Shown: positions 53,899 through 62,766 of the stretch, one piece after another
Numbering within the stretch: the stretch's first letter is position 1
Layout: every line of letters starts with the position of its first letter
Assembly (NCBI RefSeq): GCF_009766105.1
Contig: NZ_LMUH01000017.1
Location: forward strand, 1 to 64,000
Direction of reading: 5' to 3'
Length of the DNA: 64,000 nt
Source of the DNA: Granulicella sp. S156
Lineage (GTDB): Bacteria > Acidobacteriota > Terriglobia > Terriglobales > Acidobacteriaceae
The notes under the pieces: model-generated
Seen by the model: only the letters and a program-made list of their open reading frames with translations
Database searches by the model: none
What the model was told of the DNA's origin: nothing
Position numbers and translations under genes: made by a program

Positions 53899-55260
53899 GT
53901 GATAGAGACCAATGCCAAGCCGGAACAGGGCTTTTCCCCCGCAGAAGAAAAATCTGCGGGGATGGTCGACGCGCGAATGGAACTCCTCCAGCGCGTCTTG
54001 GCCTCTCGCACGTTTGCCAAGTCCGTCCGGCTCACCCGGTTCCTTGAGTTCATCTGCCTGCGTACCATCGAGGGCAACGCCAGAGAGCTCAATGAGCACG
54101 AGATCGGCATCCACGTCTTTGCGCGTTCGCCGGCCTATAGTGCCTCGGATGACAGCATTGTCAGGACACAGGCGCGCCTCCTCCGCCAGCGGCTGGAAGA
54201 GTACTTTGAACACGAGTGCCCAACCTGCCCGATGGTGATCTCGATTCCGAAGGGTGGGTATGTTCCGGTCTTCGAGCCGCGCAATACCGCTTCCAAGGCG
54301 CCTGTCTATGCACCGTTAGCGCCCATTCAGACAGACGAATCTCCAGCCATCCCTTCTGTCAGGGAGAACGCGGATAAGGACTCCCCTGACGCGAGATCTC
54401 GCCGTAAATGGATCTACGGCACCCTTGCCGCAGGGGTGACAGGCGTTCTTCTGGGGCTGTTCCTCTCGTATCTCTGGTCCACGAGCCGGAATCAGGGCCC
54501 GTCCGACGCGCTCTGGTCGAGCATCTTCAGCCGTGGACGCTCCGTTGTCATCGTTCCGTCGGACGACGCTCTGGTCCTCTTTGAAGAGCTGACACAGGCC
54601 TCCGTACCGCTCGACGAGTATCTCAGCGGAAGCTACTTAGGCAAGTCAAACCTTCCCCACGCGGGCACAGCGCCTCTCACCTCTGACTGGTTTGCCGCGC
54701 ATCAATATACAAGCAGCGCAGACCTCAACCTCGCCATGCGGCTCGGCCAGTTGCCCGAAGCCGTCAACGGAAAAGTTGCGACACGCAATGCACGCGTCCT
54801 GCGCATCGACGATCTCAAGAGCAATAACGTCATTCTGATTGGTGGAATCGCATCGAATCCCTGGGTTGGCCTGTTCTCCGATCGTTTGAACTTCGACGTC
54901 AACTACGACTGGAAGTCCTCCGAGGGGTATGTCTTAAATAAGCACCCGCTGCCGGGCGAGGCCACGATCTATCGGGACGCGATCTCCGCCGACGGGACCA
55001 GACGCAGCTATGGGGTGCTGGTCTTCCTGCCCGGGATAGAGGATAACGGCCAGGCGTTGCTCTTCGAAGGAACGGGCATGGCCGGGACAGAGGCGGCGGC
55101 AGACTTTCCGTTCAACCCCACTTCTTTCCGGAGCTTTGCCCAGCAGATCGGAGCCACCTCAGGCAAGATGCCCTACTTCGAGGCTCTGATTGAGACCACC
55201 AGCATCGCCGGCAACGCTCCTGAGGCTCGCTTGATAGCCTACCGCCTGATCAAACCTTAA
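53899..55260 (+). CDS. Membrane-anchored winged-helix regulator
   Basis: 453 residues. The N-terminal ~130 residues form a DNA-binding winged-helix-like domain (LQRVLASRTFAKSVRLTRFL then IGIHVFARSPAYSASDDSIV and RTQARLLRQRLEEYF ending in ISIPKGGYVPVF), a pattern widespread in Acidobacteriota. A single transmembrane segment (about 172-194) separates it from a C-terminal extracytoplasmic domain with no recognised fold. It likely senses an envelope or extracellular signal and controls the glycan locus directly downstream. The start is GTG at 53899 with TAGGAA upstream. The sensor ligand is unknown. Confidence 0.75.
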   Translation: MIETNAKPEQGFSPAEEKSAGMVDARMELLQRVLASRTFAKSVRLTRFLEFICLRTIEGNARELNEHEIGIHVFARSPAYSASDDSIVRTQARLLRQRLEEYFEHECPTCPMVISIPKGGYVPVFEPRNTASKAPVYAPLAPIQTDESPAIPSVRENADKDSPDARSRRKWIYGTLAAGVTGVLLGLFLSYLWSTSRNQGPSDALWSSIFSRGRSVVIVPSDDALVLFEELTQASVPLDEYLSGSYLGKSNLPHAGTAPLTSDWFAAHQYTSSADLNLAMRLGQLPEAVNGKVATRNARVLRIDDLKSNNVILIGGIASNPWVGLFSDRLNFDVNYDWKSSEGYVLNKHPLPGEATIYRDAISADGTRRSYGVLVFLPGIEDNGQALLFEGTGMAGTEAAADFPFNPTSFRSFAQQIGATSGKMPYFEALIETTSIAGNAPEARLIAYRLIKP

Positions 55261-55491
55261 TCCTTCGTGACAATCCAGTGCTCCTGGACGATGAACCGCC
55301 CCTTCTCTTGCTTCGGGCGAGTTTTGGCTCGCCAATTTTTTGGCATACACCGGACTATATCCGTCTCACATTTGCTGAAAATTGCCGTAAAACGTCAGTT
55401 TGACGGTGAAAACGGAGCTCGAAACGGTGAAATCGCTTCACAGTTCCGTTATGGGTGTGAATACTCGGCACATCGAGGCACTCTCCTATAC

Positions 55492-57759
55492 ATGTGGACA
55501 CGACGTAAATTTATTGGGGCATCCTGCGCCGGCGTAGGGGCAGCACTGGCTACAGCCGACCTGAACGCGAGCTCTCTGGAGCCTACCGCCCCAGCCCGTC
55601 CACGAGTTCCTCGTCCCACCCATTCCGTTCAGCAGACGGCAGTCTCGTCCGCGCGAGATGTACTGACTCGCCAGCTCGGTACCCGGGCCGCCGAGTTCGA
55701 TCTGGCCTGGATTCCCCTCGCCGACGGCCGGGAGGTTTACGAGATTGAAGCGTCGGCAGGCCGAGTCAAGATCTCGGGCAGCAGTGGGAGCGCGCTCTGC
55801 CGGGGGGCCTATAGTTATCTGCGGGAGGCCTGCCATGCCATGATCACCTGGAGCGGGCGCCACGTTGAGCTTCCTTCCAGCCTGCCTGATTTCGCGCATC
55901 GGCGCGTTGCCTGCCCGTACAAGTTCGTCCAATATCTGAATCCCTGCACCTACGGCTACACGATGGCGTTCTGGGACTGGGCACGATGGGAGCGCGAGCT
56001 CGACTGGATGGCCCTGCACGGCATCAACATGCCGATTGCCATGGAGGGCCAGGAGGCGATCTGGCAGAGAGTATGGCTTTCGCTCGGACTCACTCAGGCG
56101 GAGATTAATCAGTTTTTTACAGGCCCTGCCTATCTGGCTTGGCATCGCATGGGCAACATCGACAACTTCGGCGGTCCGCTGCCGCAGAACTGGATCGACG
56201 AAAAGCGCGTCCTGCAGGGAAAGATCCTCGATCGGATGCGCGAGTTGGGAATGAAGCCGGTAGCTCCAGCCTTCGCCGGATTCGTCCCCATGGGTTTCAA
56301 GCGGCTACATCCCGAGGTCGAAACCTTCACGCTGCTCTGGCTGCAGAAGGAGTTCAAGACAATCCCGCGCAGCACCCGAACGTTCATCCTTCATCCCGGT
56401 GAGCGGGCGCTCTACCAGCAGATCGGCAAGAAGTTCATCGAGGAGTACAAAGCCGAGTACGGTGAGGTCGAATACTACCTGGCGGACACCTTTAACGAGC
56501 TTGCCGTGCCGGTCAGCGAAGACCATCGCTATGAGGATCTGGAACGTTTTGGGCGGACGATCTTCGAGAGCATACAGGCCGGCGACCCGAACGGCACCTG
56601 GGTCATGCAGGGCTGGCTCTTCGTCTACGACTCTGTCTTCTGGGACAACGCCTCGGTCGAAGCTCTGCTGCGCGGCGTACCCAACGATCGCATGCTGATC
56701 ATCGACTACGCCAATGACCTCACGCCTGCCCTGCGTGACAAGTATTCTCCGGGCCAATGGAAGCTGCAGAAGGCGTTCTTCGGCAAGCAGTGGATCAATG
56801 GCATGGCCCATACCTTCGGCGGCAACAACAACATCAAGGGAAACCTGGCGTTGATGGCGTCCGAACCGGCGGCCGTGCTCGCGAGTGAGCAGCGCGGAAA
56901 CCTGGTTGGTTGGGGCATGTGTCCCGAGGGTATCGAGACCAACGAAGTTGTGTATGAGTTGATGACCGACGCCGGATGGAGCAGGGAACCCATCGACCTT
57001 AACGTGTGGATTCCGCAATACTGCATCGCGCGTTATGGAGCCTGTCCCGCTGCCATGCAGCAGGCGTGGACACTGCTGCTCAAGAGCGCCTACAGCTCGC
57101 ACATCTGGATAACCAAGCAGGCATGGCAGGCAGAGCCTGGCGATCATCTTGTTGCATCCTCCATTGACTCAGGCCCGACGTTCCAGAAGGCCGTAGAACT
57201 CTTCCTCTCCTGCGCGCCTGAGCTATCGCACAACGAACTCTATCGCAACGATCTGATTGAGCTGGTAGCGCAGTCCGTGGGCGGACATGTCGACCAGGAG
57301 TTGGCTCTGGCAGTTCAGGCGGCTGATTCCGAGCAGCACGAGGTCGCTGACGAGAGTTCGACTCGGGCGATCGCGTGGATGAACCGCATCGACGCGCTGA
57401 TGAATCTGCGTCCCGACCGTCGCCTCGAAACCTGGACCCAGGCCGCGCGCTCGTGGGCGAAGAGCGACGACGAGGCCGCTCATTACGATGAGAACGCCCG
57501 CCAACTCATCACCACGTGGGGATGGCCGGAGCTTTCGGACTATGCCTCCCGCGTGTGGTCTGGGCTGATTCGCGACTACTATGCCCCACGCTGGTCGGCC
57601 TACTTCAAGAGTCGCCGCTCGAACAGCCGTTTCTCGCTCGATCTGTGGCAGCAGACCTGGTTGTCGTCGCCCTATCGTCCGAGCGATCCCATGCCGGTCC
57701 CCGATCTGATCGTTGAGTCCCAAAAGCTGCTCGAAGAATGTCGTTGTCATATCGCGTAA
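55492..57759 (+). CDS. Alpha-N-acetylglucosaminidase (GH89, NAGLU-like)
   Basis: A 755-residue glycoside hydrolase removing terminal alpha-linked GlcNAc, as human NAGLU does from heparan sulfate. It begins with a Tat-like signal MWTRRKFIGASCAGVG (twin Arg), so it is exported folded. GH89 landmarks are PYKFVQYLNPCTYGYTMAFW, MALHGINMPIAMEGQEAIWQ, and a DTFNE motif around the first catalytic Glu (EYYLADTFNELAVP), plus GWGMCPEGIETNEVVYEL with the second. The ATG at 55492 is preferred over the upstream open frame from 55267 because of the signal sequence. It precedes an HGSNAT-like gene by 22 nt. Confidence 0.9.
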   Translation: MWTRRKFIGASCAGVGAALATADLNASSLEPTAPARPRVPRPTHSVQQTAVSSARDVLTRQLGTRAAEFDLAWIPLADGREVYEIEASAGRVKISGSSGSALCRGAYSYLREACHAMITWSGRHVELPSSLPDFAHRRVACPYKFVQYLNPCTYGYTMAFWDWARWERELDWMALHGINMPIAMEGQEAIWQRVWLSLGLTQAEINQFFTGPAYLAWHRMGNIDNFGGPLPQNWIDEKRVLQGKILDRMRELGMKPVAPAFAGFVPMGFKRLHPEVETFTLLWLQKEFKTIPRSTRTFILHPGERALYQQIGKKFIEEYKAEYGEVEYYLADTFNELAVPVSEDHRYEDLERFGRTIFESIQAGDPNGTWVMQGWLFVYDSVFWDNASVEALLRGVPNDRMLIIDYANDLTPALRDKYSPGQWKLQKAFFGKQWINGMAHTFGGNNNIKGNLALMASEPAAVLASEQRGNLVGWGMCPEGIETNEVVYELMTDAGWSREPIDLNVWIPQYCIARYGACPAAMQQAWTLLLKSAYSSHIWITKQAWQAEPGDHLVASSIDSGPTFQKAVELFLSCAPELSHNELYRNDLIELVAQSVGGHVDQELALAVQAADSEQHEVADESSTRAIAWMNRIDALMNLRPDRRLETWTQAARSWAKSDDEAAHYDENARQLITTWGWPELSDYASRVWSGLIRDYYAPRWSAYFKSRRSNSRFSLDLWQQTWLSSPYRPSDPMPVPDLIVESQKLLEECRCHIA

Positions 57760-57781
57760 TACGCGAGAAGAGGAGATGCCC

Positions 57782-58933
57782 ATGCCGTCCGGTTCAGAGA
57801 CACAGCACGTCGCACCCAAGCCGTCATCGCGGCTGCTATCGATCGATGTCATGCGTGGCATTACGGTCGGGTTCATGATCCTCGTGAACAATAACGGACA
57901 GAACGAACTGGCCTACCGTGCGATGAATCATTCCCCGTGGAACGGATTTACTCCCACCGATCTGGTCTTTCCCACCTTCCTCTTCATCATGGGCATCTCG
58001 ATCGTGCTCTCCTTCGGAGCCCGCAAAGCGCAGTCCACGCCGAAGAGCGAGCAACTGCTTCACATCCTGCGGCGTTTTGCTCTGCTGGTGCTGTTGGGCC
58101 TCGTGGTGAACGGGTTTCCCTACTTTCATCTCGATACCCTACGCATCTACGGCGTGCTGCAGCGTATCGCGGTCTGCTATTTGCTGGCCAGCCTGCTGCA
58201 GCTGCTGACCAATCGTATTGCTCCCCGAATCGTGCTCCTTGTGCTTGCGCTTGCAGGATATTGGGTGATGTTGCGCTGGATTCCAGTGCCCGGCCATGGC
58301 ATGCCGGTTAGAGACTTTCCTCTGCTCGATAAAGACATCAACCTTGTTGCCTATGTCGATCGTCACATCTTCCCGCATCGTCTCTACGAAGGCACGCGCG
58401 ACCCCGAGGGTCTGCTTAGCGACCTTCCTTCGTTCGCCAGTACGTTGCTGGGGATGATCGCTGGTTGGTGGCTGACGACTGCTCGTCCATCTTTGGACAA
58501 GTTCAAATCGTTGGCCATCAGTGGAGTCCTGATGCTTGCCGCAGGTCTGCTCTGGTCGCAGAGTTTCCCCATCAACAAAAAACTCTGGACTAGTTCCTAT
58601 GTCCTCTACGCCGGAGGCTGGAGCGTTCTGATCTTGGCCGCATGTTACTTCGCGCTGGAGATCAAGCAGTGGAAGGGAAGATGGACCTATCCGTGGCTGG
58701 TCTTCGGCACGAATGCGATCACGGCCTACGTTCTCTCGGAACTGCTCTCGTCTGCCGTCTCAGTTTTTCATGTCAACGCAAGTCAGTCGTTCCAGCAGTT
58801 TGTATACTCCGGCTTTTTTTACCACGTGGGAACGCCCGCGTTCGGCTCGCTCGTCTATTCGATCCTCTTTGCAGCGGTGTGCTGGATACCAGCGTGGCTG
58901 CTGTATCGCAGGCGCATCTTTATCAAGCTCTAG
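57782..58933 (+). CDS. HGSNAT/NagX-like heparan-glucosaminide acetyltransferase
   Basis: 383 residues, multipass membrane protein with about ten helices. Family features: RLLSIDVMRGITVGFMILVNN, the loop GFTPTDLVFPTFLFIMGISI, LRIYGVLQRIAVCYLLASL, and YVLYAGGWSVLILA then LVFGTNAITAYVLSELL. Human HGSNAT acetylates terminal glucosamine of heparan sulfate across the lysosomal membrane; bacterial NagX-like relatives (DUF5009) act on amino sugars. ATG at 57782 has AGAGGAG 6 nt upstream. The pairing with the GH89 gene suggests acetyl-glucosamine processing during glycan breakdown. Confidence 0.85.
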   Translation: MPSGSETQHVAPKPSSRLLSIDVMRGITVGFMILVNNNGQNELAYRAMNHSPWNGFTPTDLVFPTFLFIMGISIVLSFGARKAQSTPKSEQLLHILRRFALLVLLGLVVNGFPYFHLDTLRIYGVLQRIAVCYLLASLLQLLTNRIAPRIVLLVLALAGYWVMLRWIPVPGHGMPVRDFPLLDKDINLVAYVDRHIFPHRLYEGTRDPEGLLSDLPSFASTLLGMIAGWWLTTARPSLDKFKSLAISGVLMLAAGLLWSQSFPINKKLWTSSYVLYAGGWSVLILAACYFALEIKQWKGRWTYPWLVFGTNAITAYVLSELLSSAVSVFHVNASQSFQQFVYSGFFYHVGTPAFGSLVYSILFAAVCWIPAWLLYRRRIFIKL

Positions 58934-59019
58934 CAACGAACTTCTACTTCGGCCACTTCATGCGTTGTGTACAGAACCAATCGCAGACCTCACTCAAAGT
59001 TGGAAAGGAATTCGCCTTT

Positions 59020-62000
59020 ATGACGAAACTTCTAAAAAAACTATCTCTGGCAGTAGCCATCGCCTTTGGTCTGAGCCTTAGCGTGACGGCAAAGGCTCAG
59101 AGCACGTTGGCACAGCTCTCCGGAAAGATCACCGACTCGACGGGCGCTGTTGTGCCTCACGCTCGAGTCACTGCCAAAAATATCGGCACGAACCTCACCA
59201 AGAACTCTGAGAGCAATGATGTGGGAACCTATTCCCTCGTCGCGCTTCCGCCAGGTAGCTACACCCTGACCGCTGAAGCTGCTGGTTTCTCTACCCGGGT
59301 TCAAACGGGAATCGTGCTTAATGTCGCGCAATTTGCCACTCTGGACATTGCTCTTCAGCCGGGTGCGACGCAGGACACCGTTACTGTCAACGGCGGAGCC
59401 GAGTTGGTCAACACGACTACGGCGGAGATCAGCCAGGTGATCGGTGAAGATGCGATCAAGGATCTGCCTCTTAACGGCCGCGATCCTTCCAGCCTGGTCA
59501 ATCTCTCGGTGGGTGTTACTAACGAACTGATCTCGCAGGCGTCGACGCTTCCCGGCTCGAATTCGTTTCCGCTCGAATCGGGTGCGTCTGCGGGCGGCCA
59601 ACGTCAGGGCAGCACGTGGTACCTCCTCGATGGCGTCGCCAATATGGACACCTTCGCTCTGCTTGCCGCGCCGTTCCCAAACGCCGACGCGACCCAGGAG
59701 TTTCGTGTCATCTCGAACAACTTCGATGCGCGCTATGGCTTCGCGCCCAGCGCAGTCGTAAGCATTCAAACCAAATCAGGCACCAACCAGTTTCATGGTG
59801 GCCTGTTCGAATTCATTCGTAATAACGACCTGAATGCTTCCAACTGGTTTACTGGTTCTGTCGATCCGCTCAAGCGCAATCAGTTCGGTGGTTATATCGG
59901 AGGCCCAATCTTCAAGGACAAGCTTTTCTTCTTCACCAACTATCAAGGAACGAGAAGCAGCTACAGCTCCGCGTCGAATACGACCGATACTCCGACACAG
60001 GCCATGCTAAACGGTGATTTCAGCGCGCTTACTCCTTGCCCGGTCCCACAGACAAATCCCGTCACCCCTTGTGATCTCAGTGGTCCGCTGGCAGGAGTCT
60101 TCCACACTGTGAACGGCAAGATCCAACAGGTAGACACCAGTTTGTTTAGCCCCGGTGCGCTAGCCATCGCCAAATCGCTGCCGCTCGGTCTCGACCCGGC
60201 AACCGGCAAAACCAACTATATCAACCCAGCGCAAAAGCTTACCTACAACGAGAACACCTCGCGTCTGGACTACAACATCAATTCCAATCAACGCGTCTTC
60301 CTCCGCAGCTTTACGTATCTCTACAACCAGCCTGGCGCCACCACTCCCGGCAATATTTTGGCAGGCGTACAGGGACAGAAGGGAACCTACCTGAACCTCG
60401 TTGCAGGCCATACGTGGACGATCAATCCGACGGTGTTGAACAGCGCCACGCTCTCCTGGGCAGAGATCGATTTCAGCACCGGCACTGTAGAAAAGAACGC
60501 AAGCGGAAGCCCCATTTGCCTATCGGAGTTCATCAACGTGACTGATCCGGCTGGACAGTGCTATATCGGTGGTCTCTCAGCCTTTGATGGAAATGTGCTC
60601 TATGGTGGCGGCCTTGGCTTCAATGCCTTCACCGGCGGACCCAATGACACCCGCCGCCGTTACTGGTGGTTCACCGATACGTTGACCAAGACCATCGGCA
60701 AACACACGATCACCGCCGGAGCGGACATCATGCACCGCTATGGCTTTGAGTTCAATGGCGGCAGTGTCAATCCATCTGTCAATTTCAATGGCCAATATAC
60801 CGGCTTCCCCTTAGCAGATTTCCTGCTGGGCTATCTAAGCGGCATGAGCCAGGGAGCAGGCGAAAGCGGCAGCGAATCGGGCTACATGATCGGCCTTTAC
60901 GGTCAGGACCAGTTCAAGCTGCGTTCTAACATTACGGTTACCGCCGGCCTGCGCTGGGACCCGAACTTCCCGCTACAAGTCGCTGGAGGCCGGGGTGCGG
61001 TCTTTGCTCCTGGACAGCAGAGCACGCGCTATCCCAATGCTCCGCTCGGACTTGTCTTCCCGGGTGACAAGGGAGTCAATGATGGCTTGATGCCTACCAC
61101 CTATGGCTACTTTGAGCCTCGTATAGGTATCGCGTGGCAGGTATATCCTGGCACTGTCGTTCGGGCAGGCTTCGGTATGTTCACCACGCCCCTGGAAGAT
61201 GCTTTCTACAATCACGTTTGGGATACGGCTCCCTTTGCGCCTTCCTATAGCCTCTCTGGAGGCAGCACCACGCCTCTCTCCTTCGACAATCCCTGGAGTG
61301 GCTTCAGCTCGACGGGAGGCAAGAGCCCGTTCCCACCCTTCGCTTCGCCCTCACAGATTCCAGCTTCCAACACAACCTTCATCACGCCTCTTGCCGTTCC
61401 GGCAGTCTTCGCCCAGAACTTCAAGCTCGGGATCACTCAAAGCTGGAATCTCTCACTCGAACAGTCCTTTGGCAGTCAGTTCGTTCTACATATGGCGTAT
61501 GTCGGTGCAGAGTCCTTCCACCAGGCAACTACAGTCGATCAGAATCCCGGCGGATTTGTCTGTCCCGCCGGTGTCGCTGTGAATCCGACGAACTGCAGCG
61601 ACGTTCGATCGACCTATACGAACTTCGCCCAGATCATTCAGGTTCAGCCTGCGGCTACATCGAGCTATAACGCGCTTCAGGTCGGACTCGAAAAACGCTT
61701 TTCGCATAGCATTCAGTTCCAGTCCAACTTCACCTGGTCCCATGACACTGACGTGGGCGGTTCGGGCGATCCATCGTTCGAATCCAGCGTCAGCGATCCT
61801 CATAACATTGGTCATGATCGGGGACCGTCGAGCCTGAACTATCCCGTCGTCTCCGTCTCCAATCTCGTCTATACGTTCCCGTTACTGGATCACCAGAACG
61901 TCTTCGTAAAGAATCTCCTGGGTGGGTGGGAGATCTCTGGCCTCTATACTGCGCAGTCTGGAGCCCCCTTCACCGTCAACGGCGGTCAGGGCAACAATAA

Positions 62001-62385
62001 CTCCGGATTTCTGGTGAACCAGGATCGTGCTGACGAGATTCCAGGGGTACCCCTTGGTGTACGGCAAGGAGGTAAGAGTCACTGGGTCAACTCCTATATA
62101 AATGCAGCCGCATTCACGAACAATGCTTATGGCACTCCTGGAAATTCCAAGAAGTTCCTGATCCAGGAAGCCCCGATCGCTACTGCGGATCTTGCCGTCA
62201 TCAAGAACTGGAAGATCGCGGAACGCTATAAACTGCAGTTCCGTTGGGAGGCATTCAACGCGCTCAACCACCCCAGCTTCGGACAGCCGGACTCCAATCC
62301 GGGTGACTCGAACTTTGGCCAGATTACCTCGATTGGCCCGGTGGCTCCACGTGTCATGCAGGGAGGCCTTAAGCTGTCCTTCTAG
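59020..62385 (+). CDS. TonB-dependent receptor, Oar-like, of the GH89 locus
   Basis: 1121 residues. Signal peptide (MTKLLKKLSLAVAIAFGLSLS ending TAKAQS), carboxypeptidase-regulatory-like domain (LSGKITDSTGAVVPHARVTA, about 35-120), plug (IKDLPLNGRDPSSLVNLS and TWYLLDGVANMDTF) and a long barrel ending GGLKLSF. It would import glycan fragments released by the surrounding exported enzymes. ATG at 59020 with GGAAAGGAA upstream is chosen; the frame stays open upstream to 58642 but overlaps the acetyltransferase gene. The gap to the previous gene is 86 nt. Confidence 0.91.
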   Translation: MTKLLKKLSLAVAIAFGLSLSVTAKAQSTLAQLSGKITDSTGAVVPHARVTAKNIGTNLTKNSESNDVGTYSLVALPPGSYTLTAEAAGFSTRVQTGIVLNVAQFATLDIALQPGATQDTVTVNGGAELVNTTTAEISQVIGEDAIKDLPLNGRDPSSLVNLSVGVTNELISQASTLPGSNSFPLESGASAGGQRQGSTWYLLDGVANMDTFALLAAPFPNADATQEFRVISNNFDARYGFAPSAVVSIQTKSGTNQFHGGLFEFIRNNDLNASNWFTGSVDPLKRNQFGGYIGGPIFKDKLFFFTNYQGTRSSYSSASNTTDTPTQAMLNGDFSALTPCPVPQTNPVTPCDLSGPLAGVFHTVNGKIQQVDTSLFSPGALAIAKSLPLGLDPATGKTNYINPAQKLTYNENTSRLDYNINSNQRVFLRSFTYLYNQPGATTPGNILAGVQGQKGTYLNLVAGHTWTINPTVLNSATLSWAEIDFSTGTVEKNASGSPICLSEFINVTDPAGQCYIGGLSAFDGNVLYGGGLGFNAFTGGPNDTRRRYWWFTDTLTKTIGKHTITAGADIMHRYGFEFNGGSVNPSVNFNGQYTGFPLADFLLGYLSGMSQGAGESGSESGYMIGLYGQDQFKLRSNITVTAGLRWDPNFPLQVAGGRGAVFAPGQQSTRYPNAPLGLVFPGDKGVNDGLMPTTYGYFEPRIGIAWQVYPGTVVRAGFGMFTTPLEDAFYNHVWDTAPFAPSYSLSGGSTTPLSFDNPWSGFSSTGGKSPFPPFASPSQIPASNTTFITPLAVPAVFAQNFKLGITQSWNLSLEQSFGSQFVLHMAYVGAESFHQATTVDQNPGGFVCPAGVAVNPTNCSDVRSTYTNFAQIIQVQPAATSSYNALQVGLEKRFSHSIQFQSNFTWSHDTDVGGSGDPSFESSVSDPHNIGHDRGPSSLNYPVVSVSNLVYTFPLLDHQNVFVKNLLGGWEISGLYTAQSGAPFTVNGGQGNNNSGFLVNQDRADEIPGVPLGVRQGGKSHWVNSYINAAAFTNNAYGTPGNSKKFLIQEAPIATADLAVIKNWKIAERYKLQFRWEAFNALNHPSFGQPDSNPGDSNFGQITSIGPVAPRVMQGGLKLSF

Positions 62386-62766
62386 CTAGCAGAGTAGTAT
62401 CGTCGATGGCCCCGAGGATGCATCCGCACCCGAGGGGCCATACGCCGTTCATCTCCTCAATAAACTGTGTGGTGTACCCGATGCATTTTGAGTTTTCCGT
62501 TGCCCCAAAGGTGATCATCCTGAGCAAAGTGGCTCGTGCCCTCTACAATCTACTTCTGTTCAGCTATGCTCAAGGCCGAAGGCCCCCCACGCCTCTGCAC
62601 CTTGATTTCTTTCGACCGATGCCCCGTGTGGATAGAGGCGCGACAAGAATCTGGTGGTTGGACTGGTTCGCACGATATCGGCCAATGATCTCTCACAGTC
62701 CCTCGACTCTCCATCCCCAAATGCCAAGCCATGCAGACTCTCGCAACCAAAATATAAGGCCTTAAG
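62386..62766. other. Gene-free region with a hairpin and promoter area of the GH2 gene
   Basis: No credible gene lies here, although a 119-codon frame opens at 62406. A hairpin with 8-bp arms ATGGCCCC (62406-62413) and GGGGCCAT (62434-62441) lies 20 nt after the receptor stop and may terminate that transcript. The remainder has several runs of short direct repeats but no recognisable sigma-70 sites. Confidence 0.55.

Noticed and set aside
62406-62765. 119-codon open frame between the TonB receptor and GH2 genes
   Set aside because: Unusual composition with many Pro, His and Arg, no ribosome site or family, and it overlaps the likely terminator hairpin.
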